Positions 33,621 to 43,414 of a stretch of DNA of 43,979 bases are shown here, one piece after another. Below the pieces are notes generated by a model. That model was not told the origin of the DNA. It made no database searches and saw only the letters and a list, made by a program, of their open reading frames with translations. The position numbers were made by a program, and so were the translations under genes. The DNA comes from Bacteroidota bacterium (GTDB taxonomy: Bacteria; Bacteroidota; Rhodothermia; Rhodothermales; Bin80), in NCBI GenBank assembly GCA_026709335.1, contig JAPOTE010000086.1, positions 1-43,979 of the forward strand, in the 5' to 3' direction. Within the stretch, counting starts at the first letter, position 1, and every line of letters starts with the position of its first letter.

Positions 33621-34754
33621 TTATCCAGGATCAGAATACGAGATTCGGTAAATCGCATTCGCAAAGTCGTCGCTGATGAGAATGGAGCCATCAGGAAGTG
33701 TTTCAACGTCCACGGGTCGCCCCCAACTTTCTTCTCCATCCAGCCATCCCTCGGCAAAAACTTCTTGTCCCGTAGCCATTCCAGCATCATTGAAGTGAAC
33801 CAGTTTAACACGATACCCGATCTTCTCTCTGCGATTCCATGATCCATGCTCTGCAATGAATGCCTGATTCAGATATTCCTCGGGGAACATCTCACCCGTA
33901 TAGAAATCGATTCCCAAGGGAGCAACATGTGGTCCCAGTAAAATTGTCGGAGGTGTAAACTCATCAGCGGAACGTCCTGCTCCAAACTCGGGATCGGGGG
34001 TATCTCCTTGGTGATAATACGGGTATCCAAAATGCATTCCTGGTTCAGGCGCATGATTCAGTTCACAAGACGGTAGGTTGTCAGTGATTGCTGGATCTGG
34101 ACTGATGTTGTCACTTCCGTTGTCGGTGATCCATAATTCACCGGTTAGCGGGTGCCAGTCAAAGCCGACGGAATTTCGGATTCCACGGGCGTAGACTTCT
34201 CGCTCTGATCCATCGGCATTCATGCGAAGAACCGTGGCAAAAGGGTCTGGTTCTTCACATACGTTGCAAGGTGCACCTACAGGGACATACAGTTTTCCAT
34301 CCGGTCCAAAGGCAATAAACTTCCATCCATGATGTCTCTCCGTCGGAAGGTCGTCCACGACAACAACCGGTTCAGGCGGAGATAGAATCTGTGAGTCAAT
34401 ATCGTCATACCGAAGAATTTGACTGACAGCTGCAACGTAGAGGGAGCCATCCCGATATGCCAGCCCTGTTGGTAGTTCAAGATTTTCAGCAATCATATGA
34501 AGCTCTTCAGCCTTCATATCGCCGTCTGAGTCCACGACGGCATGAATCGTGCCCTTCTGACGCGAACCGACATACAGGATTCCATTTGGAGAAAGCGCCA
34601 TCTGGCGGGCATTAGGTACGCTATCAGCGTAGACTTCAATGGTAAATCCCTCGGGAAGGGTGATTTTTTCCAGGGGAAGATGGTCATCTGCCCAATAAAA
34701 ATGAGTAGCAGTGAGTAGTGTAACAGTAATCACCGATAGTAAAATCTTACGCAT
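33621..34754 (-). CDS. PQQ-type sugar (L-sorbosone) dehydrogenase family beta-propeller
   Basis: 377 residues with a signal peptide (KILLSVITVTLLTATHFYWA). The family (soluble glucose/sorbosone dehydrogenases, TrAA12 type) is a six-bladed propeller that binds PQQ and oxidises sugars in the periplasm. Diagnostic parts are LPEGFTIEVYADSVPNARQM, TERHHGWKFIAFGPDGKLYV (His-rich active-site strand), RGIRNSVGFDWHPLTGELW, FIAEHGSWNR and GRPVDVETLPDGSILISDD. GAPCNVCEEPDP contains a CxxC that may hold a disulfide. A truncated duplicate lies 1.9 kb away at 31630-32061. No PQQ synthesis genes are in the window. Confidence 0.9.
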   Translation of the reverse strand: MRKILLSVITVTLLTATHFYWADDHLPLEKITLPEGFTIEVYADSVPNARQMALSPNGILYVGSRQKGTIHAVVDSDGDMKAEELHMIAENLELPTGLAYRDGSLYVAAVSQILRYDDIDSQILSPPEPVVVVDDLPTERHHGWKFIAFGPDGKLYVPVGAPCNVCEEPDPFATVLRMNADGSEREVYARGIRNSVGFDWHPLTGELWITDNGSDNISPDPAITDNLPSCELNHAPEPGMHFGYPYYHQGDTPDPEFGAGRSADEFTPPTILLGPHVAPLGIDFYTGEMFPEEYLNQAFIAEHGSWNRREKIGYRVKLVHFNDAGMATGQEVFAEGWLDGEESWGRPVDVETLPDGSILISDDFANAIYRISYSDPG

Positions 34755-34837
34755 GAAACAAGAGCTATGGTTTACAATTTATTTTGTGAGAGGCAGTCTT
34801 CACTTCTTCGGCAACCTATCCTCAAAGAGATGACCTG

Positions 34838-34857
34838 CTTAATTCTACTAAATTAAG
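34838..34857. promoter_or_regulatory. 7-bp inverted repeat before the nuclease-helicase gene
   Basis: CTTAATT (34838-34844) and AATTAAG (34851-34857) are exact reverse complements around CTACTA, ending six bases before the GTG at 34864. It may be a small operator or, in mRNA, a weak start-site hairpin. If the ATG at 34900 is the true start, it lies 42 bp upstream. Confidence 0.35.
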
Positions 34858-34863
34858 AAGACA

Positions 34864-37800
34864 GTGTTAACTTTGCAAGATGCCAAGGATATCAAATTCA
34901 TGACACTGGGGCCAAACGATACATTACAACTCTACGCATCAGATCTGCAGCGTTTTTCTGCATGCATGCATATAACCCACCTGGACATCAGAAAGGTGCA
35001 CGGGGAAGAACTGGAAGTTACTCCTGATTCAGAAGATCTGGAGCTTCTTGGGAAGTTGGGAAATCAGCACGAGGAGAATTATCTCCTCTCTCTCAGGGAG
35101 GCAGGAAAGACAGTTATTTCCATTGATCAAGGTCCGGATGCCTTTGAAAAAACGATCTCTGCACTGAGAACCGGGGTTGATGTCGTTTACCAGGGAGCAC
35201 TCAAGAGTCATAATTGGCAGGGGTATGTAGACTTCCTCGAGCGCATTGAAAAACCATCTGATCTCGGGGCTTTTTCCTATGAAGTTGTAGATACTAAACT
35301 GAAGCGGACACCAGATCCCAAACATATTCTGCAACTGGTCGTCTATTCAGACCTTCTTGCCGAGATTCAAGGATTGGCGCCCGAATATGGACATCTTCAA
35401 CTTGGACGGGGAAATCGTTCAACTCATAGATTAGCCGAATATGCGGATTATGTACGTCGACTGCGTGATCGTCTGACAGAATTTGTCAATAATCCCGGCC
35501 ACACAACCCCCAGGCGCTGTACGGAATGTACACTGTGCAGATGGCGAAACAGGTGTAACGATCAGTGGGACAGAGAAGACAGTCTCTATTTAGTCGCAGG
35601 GATTCGGTCTCAGCAGGTGGTTCGATTGGAAAAGGCGGGGATCACAACCATGAAAGGTTTGGGAGAGCTTTCGGAAGGGTTCAAGATCCCCAAGATGGCA
35701 CCGAAAACACTCGAGACATTACGCATTCAGGCAAAACTTCAGACCATAAGACGCAACGGTGGAAAACCAAGTTCAACATTTCGACCTCATGTGAAGGGGA
35801 AGGGGTTTGATTTACTACCCGTACCCAATAAAGGAGATCTCTTCTATGACATTGAAGGAAATCCACATTATCGCGAAAACGGGGAAGAGGGCCTTGAGTA
35901 TTTGCACGGTATTTGGTATCGTAATAAGTTCAAAGTTCTTTGGGCCCACAATCATACAGAAGAGTATGAAAGACTGAGAGATCTGTTTGAATTCTTTCAG
36001 GAACAAATCGAACGGTTCCCCTACGCACATATCTATCACTATGCTCCTTACGAAATCACAGCCCTCCGTCGTTTAACAGTCAAGTACAGCTATGGCGAAG
36101 ACCTGATGGATGGATGGCAGCGGGAGAAGAGGTTCGTTGATCTCTATGCGGTAGTACGCGGAGGTATCTTTTCTTCGGAAGAAAATTATTCCCTCAAAAG
36201 CCTCGAGGCTTTCTATATGGGAAGACGGACGGGAGACGTGACAACCGCAACAGGGTCTATAATTGCGTACAATAACTGGAGACTCAAACGGGATGCAGGC
36301 GATCCAACCGCGGATAAAGATCTCAAAGAGTTGGAGCATTACAATCAGGTAGATTGCGAGTCTACCGAAAAGCTGCGTGATTGGCTACTTTCTCTGCGTA
36401 CCAAGTTACCTGAATCTGAGCCGCTTCAATTGGAGAGTGCTCAAACCGAGCGATCACTGAAACAGGCGGAGGAAAATGAAAGCTTCAGAGAAGAACTCAA
36501 CAACTCTTCACTGCCTGCCCAGCTTAGAAAAATCTTGATGAGCTTGGCCCTCTTTCATTACCGCGAAAAAAAACCACAGGCGTGGGCAGTGTTCGATGCA
36601 GCCAAGAAGTCTTTTGAGGACTTGATTGAGGATACGAACTGCCTTGCAGGCCTTCAATGGAGGGATACGCCGTATTCTGTCGGCAGGTCATGCGAGTGTA
36701 CTTATTCTTTTCCCCCACAGTTTACAAAATTGAGTGAGGATAAAGATGCCTGCGTTGCATTAGAAGATGGATCAATCAAGACGGTCACAATCCAGGATCT
36801 GGATGCAAAAAAACATGAAGTGACGTTGAAGATCGGTAAAAGTATCGTCGAAGCTCTGTCTGATCAACTGGATCTGCTACCGTCTTTTGCAATCTCAACC
36901 GCTATGATTGAGGGCGCTATCCGCAGATTGATTGACCACATAAAGTCGGGAAATTTTTCTCCTGCAGCAAAAGATCTCCTTCATCAGAATGCTCCGTCTT
37001 TGGTGGATCCATCGGTTTTGAGGAAGGAAGATCTTTCTTCGGTCATTCGGATGCAGCACTCTGTGAAAGGGATGCAATCTACGGTACTCATGGTACAGGG
37101 GCCGCCAGGAACGGGGAAAACCTATGTTTCTGCAAGAGCGATCCTGTCACTGGTCCGCGAAGGATGTCGTATTGCTGTATCTTCCAACAGCCACGAAGCA
37201 ATCCGAAATGTACTGGCCGGATGTGCAAATGCTGCCGCAGAGGCATCGGAGAAGATTCATATCGTGCACAAGGTTTCCAGTAGAACAAAGATGGTGAGTA
37301 AACCTCCATACTCGATCACAACCTCGAACACGAGTGCTGCCCTTTTCAAGGCCAGCGTTGTCGGAGGAACTGCATGGCTTTTCTGCCGGCCGGAGATGGC
37401 GGATCGATTTGATTATCTCTTTATTGACGAAGCCGGTCAGGTGTCTCTGGCAAACCTGTTCGGTATGTCAATGTGTGCCAAGAACATCGTTATGATTGGT
37501 GATCCCTGCCAGCTTCCTCAAGTAATTCAGGCCAGTCACCCTGAGCCCGCCAATTTGTCTTGCCTGGAATGGATGCTTGGGGATAGTCGCCTTGTTGAGC
37601 TGGAGAAAGGAATATTTCTTGGGGAAACTTGGCGAATGCATCCAAAGTTGTGCAAGTATATTTCTGAACAATTCTACGAGGGGCGCCTTCAGGCCAGTCC
37701 GGATACCAAATATCAAGCAATTCATGCCCCGCCTCTGCCGAAGGCCGGAGCATATCTTGTTCCGGTCTCTCACCAGGAACCTCGTATGCAGCACTGTGAT

Positions 37801-38226
37801 GAAGAAGGCTTGGCGATAAAATCTGTCATTGAAGATTTACTCAAAGGTTCCTGGCGGGATCGGCATCAGGTTAGTAAGGCTATTGAGCCAGATGATATCA
37901 TTGTTGTGGCTCCATTCAATGCACAGGTCAATATGCTCACAGAATTGCTCCCGGACGAGATTAGAGTTGGGACGGTGGATAAATTTCAGGGACAGGAAGC
38001 TGCGGTAGCATTGGTGTCTATGACCTCAACCTCAGCAGAGGGAACTCCTCGAGGAATAAATTTTTTACTTTCCCGTAACCGGATTAATGTGGCTCTGAGC
38101 CGAGGTAAGGCACTGAGTTTGGTTTTCGCATCTCCCGAACTATTAACATCAAACTCCGCAACAACTGATCAAATCCGCTTGGTCAACGCACTTTGTGCAC
38201 TGGATATCCATGATCTCAATTTCTAA
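34864..38226 (+). CDS. RecB-like nuclease fused to Dna2/UPF1-type superfamily 1 helicase (TM0106-type)
   Basis: 1120 residues from a GTG at 34864; an ATG at 34900 (MTLGPNDTLQ) is an alternative. The N-terminal part is a Cas4/RecB-type nuclease. ASDLQRFSACMHITHLD has Cys34, the PD-(D/E)XK core is seen in GYVDFLERI and YEVVDTKLKR, and Cys219-x2-Cys222-x2-Cys225-x5-Cys231 is a likely [4Fe-4S] site. Next comes an RNase H-like exonuclease region starting DLFYDIEGNPHY and ending VDCESTEKLRDWL. The C-terminal helicase has Walker A GPPGTGKT (746-753), LFIDEAGQV (motif II), MIGDPCQLPQV (motif III) and GTVDKFQGQEA then NRINVALSRGK (V, VI). A role in DNA repair or end processing is inferred. It ends one base before the S9 peptidase ATG. 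Confidence 0.88.
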   Translation: MLTLQDAKDIKFMTLGPNDTLQLYASDLQRFSACMHITHLDIRKVHGEELEVTPDSEDLELLGKLGNQHEENYLLSLREAGKTVISIDQGPDAFEKTISALRTGVDVVYQGALKSHNWQGYVDFLERIEKPSDLGAFSYEVVDTKLKRTPDPKHILQLVVYSDLLAEIQGLAPEYGHLQLGRGNRSTHRLAEYADYVRRLRDRLTEFVNNPGHTTPRRCTECTLCRWRNRCNDQWDREDSLYLVAGIRSQQVVRLEKAGITTMKGLGELSEGFKIPKMAPKTLETLRIQAKLQTIRRNGGKPSSTFRPHVKGKGFDLLPVPNKGDLFYDIEGNPHYRENGEEGLEYLHGIWYRNKFKVLWAHNHTEEYERLRDLFEFFQEQIERFPYAHIYHYAPYEITALRRLTVKYSYGEDLMDGWQREKRFVDLYAVVRGGIFSSEENYSLKSLEAFYMGRRTGDVTTATGSIIAYNNWRLKRDAGDPTADKDLKELEHYNQVDCESTEKLRDWLLSLRTKLPESEPLQLESAQTERSLKQAEENESFREELNNSSLPAQLRKILMSLALFHYREKKPQAWAVFDAAKKSFEDLIEDTNCLAGLQWRDTPYSVGRSCECTYSFPPQFTKLSEDKDACVALEDGSIKTVTIQDLDAKKHEVTLKIGKSIVEALSDQLDLLPSFAISTAMIEGAIRRLIDHIKSGNFSPAAKDLLHQNAPSLVDPSVLRKEDLSSVIRMQHSVKGMQSTVLMVQGPPGTGKTYVSARAILSLVREGCRIAVSSNSHEAIRNVLAGCANAAAEASEKIHIVHKVSSRTKMVSKPPYSITTSNTSAALFKASVVGGTAWLFCRPEMADRFDYLFIDEAGQVSLANLFGMSMCAKNIVMIGDPCQLPQVIQASHPEPANLSCLEWMLGDSRLVELEKGIFLGETWRMHPKLCKYISEQFYEGRLQASPDTKYQAIHAPPLPKAGAYLVPVSHQEPRMQHCDEEGLAIKSVIEDLLKGSWRDRHQVSKAIEPDDIIVVAPFNAQVNMLTELLPDEIRVGTVDKFQGQEAAVALVSMTSTSAEGTPRGINFLLSRNRINVALSRGKALSLVFASPELLTSNSATTDQIRLVNALCALDIHDLNF

Positions 38227-38227
38227 G

Positions 38228-40630
38228 ATGCAATTTCTAAGAAATCTCAACATTTTGATATTCATTTCAATTTTGGGATTTTCATTTTTTATCGCTCCCG
38301 TTCCTGCACAGGAATCAGAACTTTCCGTAGCGACAATCATGCAGGATCCTGCATCATACATCGGGGACTGGCCATCCATGCCTTATTGGAGCGAGGATGG
38401 GCAGACTCTCTATTTTAGCTGGAATCCGATGGGCAAATTTGAAAGTGATTCTCTCTTCAAGATTACGCGCGAGAATCTGACTCCTCAACAGGTATCCCGA
38501 AATGAGCGACTCAATCAAGGGCCGGAGTTTGATGGCTGGCGGCATGGAGAGCATGTGTATGACTCCAATTATTCTCATAAAGTATATGTTGAAAGGGGAG
38601 ATCTATACATCTACGAGCGTGAAACCGGTACTCAAACGCGTTTGACCAGAACACATGATATTGAGGCTTCTCCGCGATTTTCGCTTGCAGGAGATGCGAT
38701 CATTTTCGAGCGTGATGACAATCTTTACAAGCAATTCCTTGATTCGGGTACCCTGATAGGACTCACCGATTTCAGAGAAGGCCATGCCCCGCGAGGGTCG
38801 GAGCCGGACGAACAGGAAATCTTCCTTGAAATACAACAGATTGAGCTGTTTGAGGTCATTCGCGCGGGAAAAGAAGAAGATGAGCTTCAAGCTGCAGCCC
38901 GTGAGCGGGATGAAAACGAATACAATCTGCCGCCAACATGGTATGCGGGGTCAAACTCGATCTCACAACTTCAAATCGATCCTACTGAGCGCTTTGTCTC
39001 ATTTGTCACCACTTCCTCGCCCGAACAAAACCTTCAGACCCAAGCGATGGACTGGGTTACTGAAAGTGGATATACACAGGTGCTGGTAGCGCGAGCCAAA
39101 GTAGGGAGGGAGCCTCAGGAACGCACCCTTTATCTACAGGATTTGTTGCGTGACACAACTTACCAGGTTGATTTGCATCAACTGGAGGGAGCCTATGATG
39201 TACCTGAATACATGTGGGAGGAGGAAGCAGAGATCGATTCATCCAAGTCCAAAAGAGCGCTCTTCAGTTATGGCCCATTCTGGAGTGCAGACGGAAGGCA
39301 TGCGGTTCTGGAGGTGCGAGCCGATGATAACAAAGATCGTTGGTTGGCTCGACTGAACCCTGAAACAGCCAAGTTGGATCTTCTGGATCGACAGCATGAT
39401 GAGGCCTGGATCGCAGGTCCGGGGATTTCGTGGTTCGGAGGAGGAAGTACGGGAGGATGGCTTCCCGATCACCGACATTATTATTTTCAGAGCGAAGCCA
39501 GTGGATACAGTCATCTGTATACAGTGGATCTTGAAACTGGCAATGTCAATCAACTGACAGATGGGCCGTTTGAGGTCTTTGACCCCACTCTCTCCCAGGA
39601 TGGGGCTACATGGTTTTTTACCAGCAGTGAAGGATCTCCATCAATTCGTCATTTTTATCAGATGCCAGTTCAAGGAGGCAAGCGTGAAAGACTCACCACT
39701 CTGCCCGGTCAAAATGCGGTAGTGATCGCCCCAGATGGGGATATGTTGGGGGTTTTAAACTCCATTCAGACACGCCCACCCGAAGTGTTCCTGCAGGTGC
39801 CTATGAAGGAAGGAGCCAGGATCACTCACTCGCAGACGGAAAGCTGGCTTCAGTATTCGTGGCGAACACCGGAAACAATCCATATTGAGGCATCTGATGG
39901 AATCATGATACCTGCTCATCTATTTGAACCAACGGTATCCAACGGTGCTGCAGTTCTTTTTGTACATGGTGCAGGATATATGCAGAACGTCCACGATGGT
40001 TGGTCAAGCTATTACCGCGAATACATGTTTCATAACCTACTCACTGATTTGGGATACGTCGTGATGCAGGTTGACTATCGAGCTTCTGCCGGATATGGAA
40101 GAGATTGGCGAACAGCGATCTATCGCCATATGGGAGGTCGTGACCTACAGGACTATGTAGATGCATCTCGTTATATCACTGATACCTATGGCATTGACCC
40201 TGACCAGATTGGGGTCTATGGTGGATCATATGGAGGCTTTATAACGCTGATGGCGCTCTTCACCGAACCCGAACATTTCGGCGCCGGGGCAGCGCTACGA
40301 AGTGTGACGGACTGGGCACACTACAATCATGTCTATACGTCCAATATTCTGAATACACCGGCAACGGATTCACTGGCATTTGCCCGCAGTTCGCCGATCA
40401 ATTTTGCGGAAGGATTGGAAGATCCACTACTCATGCCACATGGTATGGTGGACCTGAATGTACAATTTCAGGATATTGTTCGGCTGGGACAGCGCCTAAT
40501 TGAGCTGGGCAAGGAGGATTGGGAAATCGCACTCTATCCGGTTGAGGGGCATGGTTTTCAGGAACCATCCAGCTGGACGGATGAATATCGCCGAATCCTC
40601 AAGCTCTTTGAGACCCATATTCGGCCTTAA
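38228..40630 (+). CDS. S9 family serine peptidase (DPP IV/prolyl oligopeptidase type), secreted
   Basis: 800 residues from the ATG at 38228, one base after the upstream stop; the longer frame from 38195 overlaps the helicase gene. A signal peptide is present (NLNILIFISILGFSFFIAPVPAQ). The first ~530 residues form a propeller of WD/TolB-like strands (MPYWSEDGQTLYFSW, ASPRFSLAGDAIIFERDDN, FDPTLSQDGATWFFTSS). The alpha/beta-hydrolase domain follows, with the nucleophile Ser667 in GVYGGSYGGF, Asp742 in HGMVDLNVQF and His775 in VEGHGFQEP. These enzymes cleave oligopeptides, often after proline. It probably acts in the periplasm. Its last four bases overlap the convergent sulfatase gene. Confidence 0.93.
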   Translation: MQFLRNLNILIFISILGFSFFIAPVPAQESELSVATIMQDPASYIGDWPSMPYWSEDGQTLYFSWNPMGKFESDSLFKITRENLTPQQVSRNERLNQGPEFDGWRHGEHVYDSNYSHKVYVERGDLYIYERETGTQTRLTRTHDIEASPRFSLAGDAIIFERDDNLYKQFLDSGTLIGLTDFREGHAPRGSEPDEQEIFLEIQQIELFEVIRAGKEEDELQAAARERDENEYNLPPTWYAGSNSISQLQIDPTERFVSFVTTSSPEQNLQTQAMDWVTESGYTQVLVARAKVGREPQERTLYLQDLLRDTTYQVDLHQLEGAYDVPEYMWEEEAEIDSSKSKRALFSYGPFWSADGRHAVLEVRADDNKDRWLARLNPETAKLDLLDRQHDEAWIAGPGISWFGGGSTGGWLPDHRHYYFQSEASGYSHLYTVDLETGNVNQLTDGPFEVFDPTLSQDGATWFFTSSEGSPSIRHFYQMPVQGGKRERLTTLPGQNAVVIAPDGDMLGVLNSIQTRPPEVFLQVPMKEGARITHSQTESWLQYSWRTPETIHIEASDGIMIPAHLFEPTVSNGAAVLFVHGAGYMQNVHDGWSSYYREYMFHNLLTDLGYVVMQVDYRASAGYGRDWRTAIYRHMGGRDLQDYVDASRYITDTYGIDPDQIGVYGGSYGGFITLMALFTEPEHFGAGAALRSVTDWAHYNHVYTSNILNTPATDSLAFARSSPINFAEGLEDPLLMPHGMVDLNVQFQDIVRLGQRLIELGKEDWEIALYPVEGHGFQEPSSWTDEYRRILKLFETHIRP

Positions 40631-42030
40631 CGCCCCCAGTCCGGGGCAGATAGATCCAGTGGATCGGACCAGAACACACTTTCCTGGATGAGCAGCTCGC
40701 GCAGCTCATCCAGCTTCGTAACATGCGAGGAATCCGAAGACAGGTTGTTTGTTTCGTACGGATCTGAGTTCAGGTCAAAGAGTTGTTCGGTATATACTCC
40801 GTTTACGAGGTACTGGATATGTTTCCACCCGTCTGCTGTCCGAATCCCGCGTTGTAAATCACGGTATACATAAAACACTGAATTACGACCTGGGAGCTGG
40901 GGGTTCTCAATGAATGGATTCAGGTTTTGGCCCTCAATCGTTTGCGAGAGAGGGAGGTTCAGAATCTCTGCGATAGTCGGGAAAATGTCAAAGATGTAAA
41001 CCAATTGGCTGCGCTGTTCATTAGCAGGGATTCCGGGACCGGCCATGATAAGCGGTACCCGCATGCTATGATCATATAAATTTTGCTTTCCCAGAAGCCC
41101 ATGGCTTCCAACGGCTAACCCATTATCTCCTGCCAGAACAATGAGCGTATTGTCCAATTGTCCATTTTCCTCCAGTGCAGAGATAATGCGCCCAACCTCA
41201 GCATCCAGCTCACTGATCATCCCGTAATAAAGAGCGAGTTCCTCCCGGACCATTGCTTCGGTTCTAGGAACCTCCCGAAGTAGTTCATCCCGAACATCAA
41301 GATGACCATTATCAAATGGGTGAGCTGGTAAAAAGTTAGGTGGCAGGGAAATTGAATCCGGGTGGTACCAACTGGCATAGGGTTCAGGCGGCGTTCTCGG
41401 ATCGTGGGGAGAGGTAAAGGATACATATGCAAAAAAGGGCTGATCCATCGTACTGGCTTCATTCAAAAAATCAATGGCAGCATTCGCAAAAAGAGTGCTG
41501 GAATATCCTTGAGTTTGCCGCCGCTCATGATTGGGATAGGTACCAGTAGAATCGAATTCATACAGCTCTGGAGCTTCGTGACCTCCAACGGCCGGCAGAT
41601 GCATCCCACCGAGGAAGATATTGTCTGCTGTTTGAAATGCCCGGGCGAATGATGCGCGGTCGTTATGCCATTTTCCGGTACCGAAGGTGATATATCCTGC
41701 CTTTGTGGCCGCCTCGGGCATCATGGTATGTTCCGGGGGAATATTGTCGCCGGTCCTATCCAAGCGGAAGAGTGGTCTTCCGGTCATGAGCATTGCCCGG
41801 CTAGGTGCGCAGAGTGCGCCATGCAATCCTCCCATGGTGTGAGCATGGGTGAAAGTTATCCCACGCCGTACCAGTGCATCGATGTTGGGTGTTCTGATTT
41901 CCTCATTTCCCAAAGCACCAATGGTATTAAATCTTTGATCATCCGTGTACAGAATGAGTATATCTACCGGGTCTTGTTGAGGTGCACTGCACCCGACAAT
42001 CACTAGCAAAATCAAAATTAGTCGACACAT
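40627..42030 (-). CDS. sulfatase, lipoprotein
   Basis: 467 residues. The lipobox is LVIVGC with Cys14 (MCRLILILLVIVGCSAP), so it is an outer- or inner-membrane lipoprotein. Alkaline-phosphatase-superfamily sulfatases hydrolyse sulfate esters using a formylglycine made from Cys or Ser. Here this is Cys74 in LCAPSRAMLMTG, the C-x-P-S-R motif. Metal ligands appear as Asp30/Asp31 in LYTDDQRF and Asp-Asn in VLAGDNGLAVGSHG. TGKWHN is the GKWH active-site motif. The order fits type I sulfatases acting on choline sulfate or polysaccharides. Substrate unknown. The divergent ThuA-like gene 92 bp away may share its promoter region. No formylglycine-generating enzyme is in the window. Confidence 0.93.
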   Translation of the reverse strand: MCRLILILLVIVGCSAPQQDPVDILILYTDDQRFNTIGALGNEEIRTPNIDALVRRGITFTHAHTMGGLHGALCAPSRAMLMTGRPLFRLDRTGDNIPPEHTMMPEAATKAGYITFGTGKWHNDRASFARAFQTADNIFLGGMHLPAVGGHEAPELYEFDSTGTYPNHERRQTQGYSSTLFANAAIDFLNEASTMDQPFFAYVSFTSPHDPRTPPEPYASWYHPDSISLPPNFLPAHPFDNGHLDVRDELLREVPRTEAMVREELALYYGMISELDAEVGRIISALEENGQLDNTLIVLAGDNGLAVGSHGLLGKQNLYDHSMRVPLIMAGPGIPANEQRSQLVYIFDIFPTIAEILNLPLSQTIEGQNLNPFIENPQLPGRNSVFYVYRDLQRGIRTADGWKHIQYLVNGVYTEQLFDLNSDPYETNNLSSDSSHVTKLDELRELLIQESVFWSDPLDLSAPDWGR

Positions 42031-42121
42031 GAGTTGATTAAGGTAATGAGGAGGTAATATAGTACTCTTTAATCTATTCTGTTGATGTCGTAAATTGTCT
42101 TTGAATCATCTATTTCAAATT

Positions 42122-43066
42122 ATGCGATCTATACTTACAGTGTTTATCAGTTTATTCTTTGCAGGGGTTGCCATATCACAGACGGGAGATATTCCCCATA
42201 TTGTATTTGTGACCGGAGATGAGGAATATCGTTCGGAAGAATCGATGCCAATGCTGGCCAGGATTTTGAAGAGAGATTATGGATTCAAAGTCAGCGTATG
42301 TTATGCGATCAATGAAGACGGCTTCATTGATCCAAATGTATTGGACAATATTGAGGGACTGAAGTTGCTGGAAGAGGCGGATATGATGGTGCTTTTTACA
42401 CGGTTTCGTGCGCTTCCTGACTCCCAAGCACAGTACATATTGAAGTTTGCAGAATCTGGGAAGCCCATGGCGGGATTTCGTACGGCAACCCATGCATTCC
42501 TGTATAAGGAGGATCAAGAGAGGGAACATCTAAATAATGACTGGCCTGCGCGTGTCTTTGGACAGCAGTGGATCACGCACCACGGTCATTTTGACGATGG
42601 AAATGCGCCGTTGACCCGTGTAGAAGTTGCATTTCGTAAGCAATCACATCCGATTTTGAGCGGAGTGACCGGGTTTGATGCATTCTCGTGGCTATATCAT
42701 GTAGAAGGTGGAGATTGGCAGCTTCAGGGAGACAGTGAGCCCCTGCTCATGGGTACTGCGCTTCAATCTCATCATCAAAATGAGGGGCGTTTAGATCAGT
42801 ATCCGTTGATCAATCCGGTTGCTTGGACAAAAACCTATACCGGGCAGAGTGGGGATCCGGCGAGGGTGTTCTTTACGACGCTGGGGCATCCGTATGATTT
42901 CAAGGATGTTTCTATGCGAAAGTTGGCTCTGAATGGAATTTTGTGGGCATTAGGGCATGAAATTCCTGAAAGCGGTGCGAATGCAGAGCCGGCCTTGCCC
43001 TACGAACCAAGCAATTCTGGCTTTGGAGACAAATTCAAACCGAATATGCGCCCGGCGGAGCTGTAA
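42122..43066 (+). CDS. ThuA-like domain protein, secreted
   Basis: 314 residues from the ATG at 42122 (MRSILTVFISLFFAGVAIS). A TTG-started frame from 42095 would add nine residues without a signal character. After the signal peptide comes the ThuA class-I-glutamine-amidotransferase-like fold: IVFVTGDEEYRSEESMPMLARIL, then EADMMVLFTRFRALPDSQ, and GKPMAGFRTATHAF. Also visible are TRVEVAFRKQSHPILSGVTGF and RVFFTTLGHPYDF. ThuA proteins are tied to sugar use (trehalose in Rhizobium), and in this type of bacterium often sit beside sulfatases and dehydrogenases. No catalytic Cys in the amidotransferase position is clear. It is divergent from the sulfatase gene. Confidence 0.88.
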   Translation: MRSILTVFISLFFAGVAISQTGDIPHIVFVTGDEEYRSEESMPMLARILKRDYGFKVSVCYAINEDGFIDPNVLDNIEGLKLLEEADMMVLFTRFRALPDSQAQYILKFAESGKPMAGFRTATHAFLYKEDQEREHLNNDWPARVFGQQWITHHGHFDDGNAPLTRVEVAFRKQSHPILSGVTGFDAFSWLYHVEGGDWQLQGDSEPLLMGTALQSHHQNEGRLDQYPLINPVAWTKTYTGQSGDPARVFFTTLGHPYDFKDVSMRKLALNGILWALGHEIPESGANAEPALPYEPSNSGFGDKFKPNMRPAEL

Positions 43067-43222
43067 GAAGGGCAGATTCTTGTTAGATTTATTGTGTATA
43101 TTGCGTAGGTCAATTGATGGATGGATAATTTATAGTCGATGAAGATGCATGTGAGTGAACAAGTATTCCATCGATCAGTCAAATGGATACGTGGGTTATT
43201 CACGCATATAATTCTCTAAATA

Positions 43223-43414
43223 ATGTTTGGCATTGGCCCTTTTGAGCTTGTTTTATTCACTGTTTTTCTGGCATTGCCCATGGGCATATTGACCAGTTTC
43301 ATTGCTAACCGAAAGGGACGTGGTGGTATTGGCTGGTTCTTCGGCGGATTATTCCTGGGTATCTTTGCTTTAATAGCGATTTGTGCAATTCCTGCAAAAC
43401 GGAGAGAAGACTAG
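43223..43414 (+). CDS. small membrane protein with glycine-rich helix
   Basis: 63 residues, two predicted helices: FELVLFTVFLALPMGILTSFIA and a glycine-rich one, GGIGWFFGGLFLGIFALIAICA, joined by NRKGRG and ending in KRRED. The pattern (K-G-R then W-F-x-G-x-x-x-G) is frequent in small uncharacterised membrane proteins of many bacteria. No ribosome binding site is obvious. Function unknown. Confidence 0.65.
   Translation: MFGIGPFELVLFTVFLALPMGILTSFIANRKGRGGIGWFFGGLFLGIFALIAICAIPAKRRED

Noticed and set aside
38195-38227. Upstream in-frame start of the S9 peptidase (11 extra residues)
   Set aside because: It overlaps the helicase coding end and would place polar residues ahead of an otherwise normal signal peptide; the ATG at 38228 is the better start.
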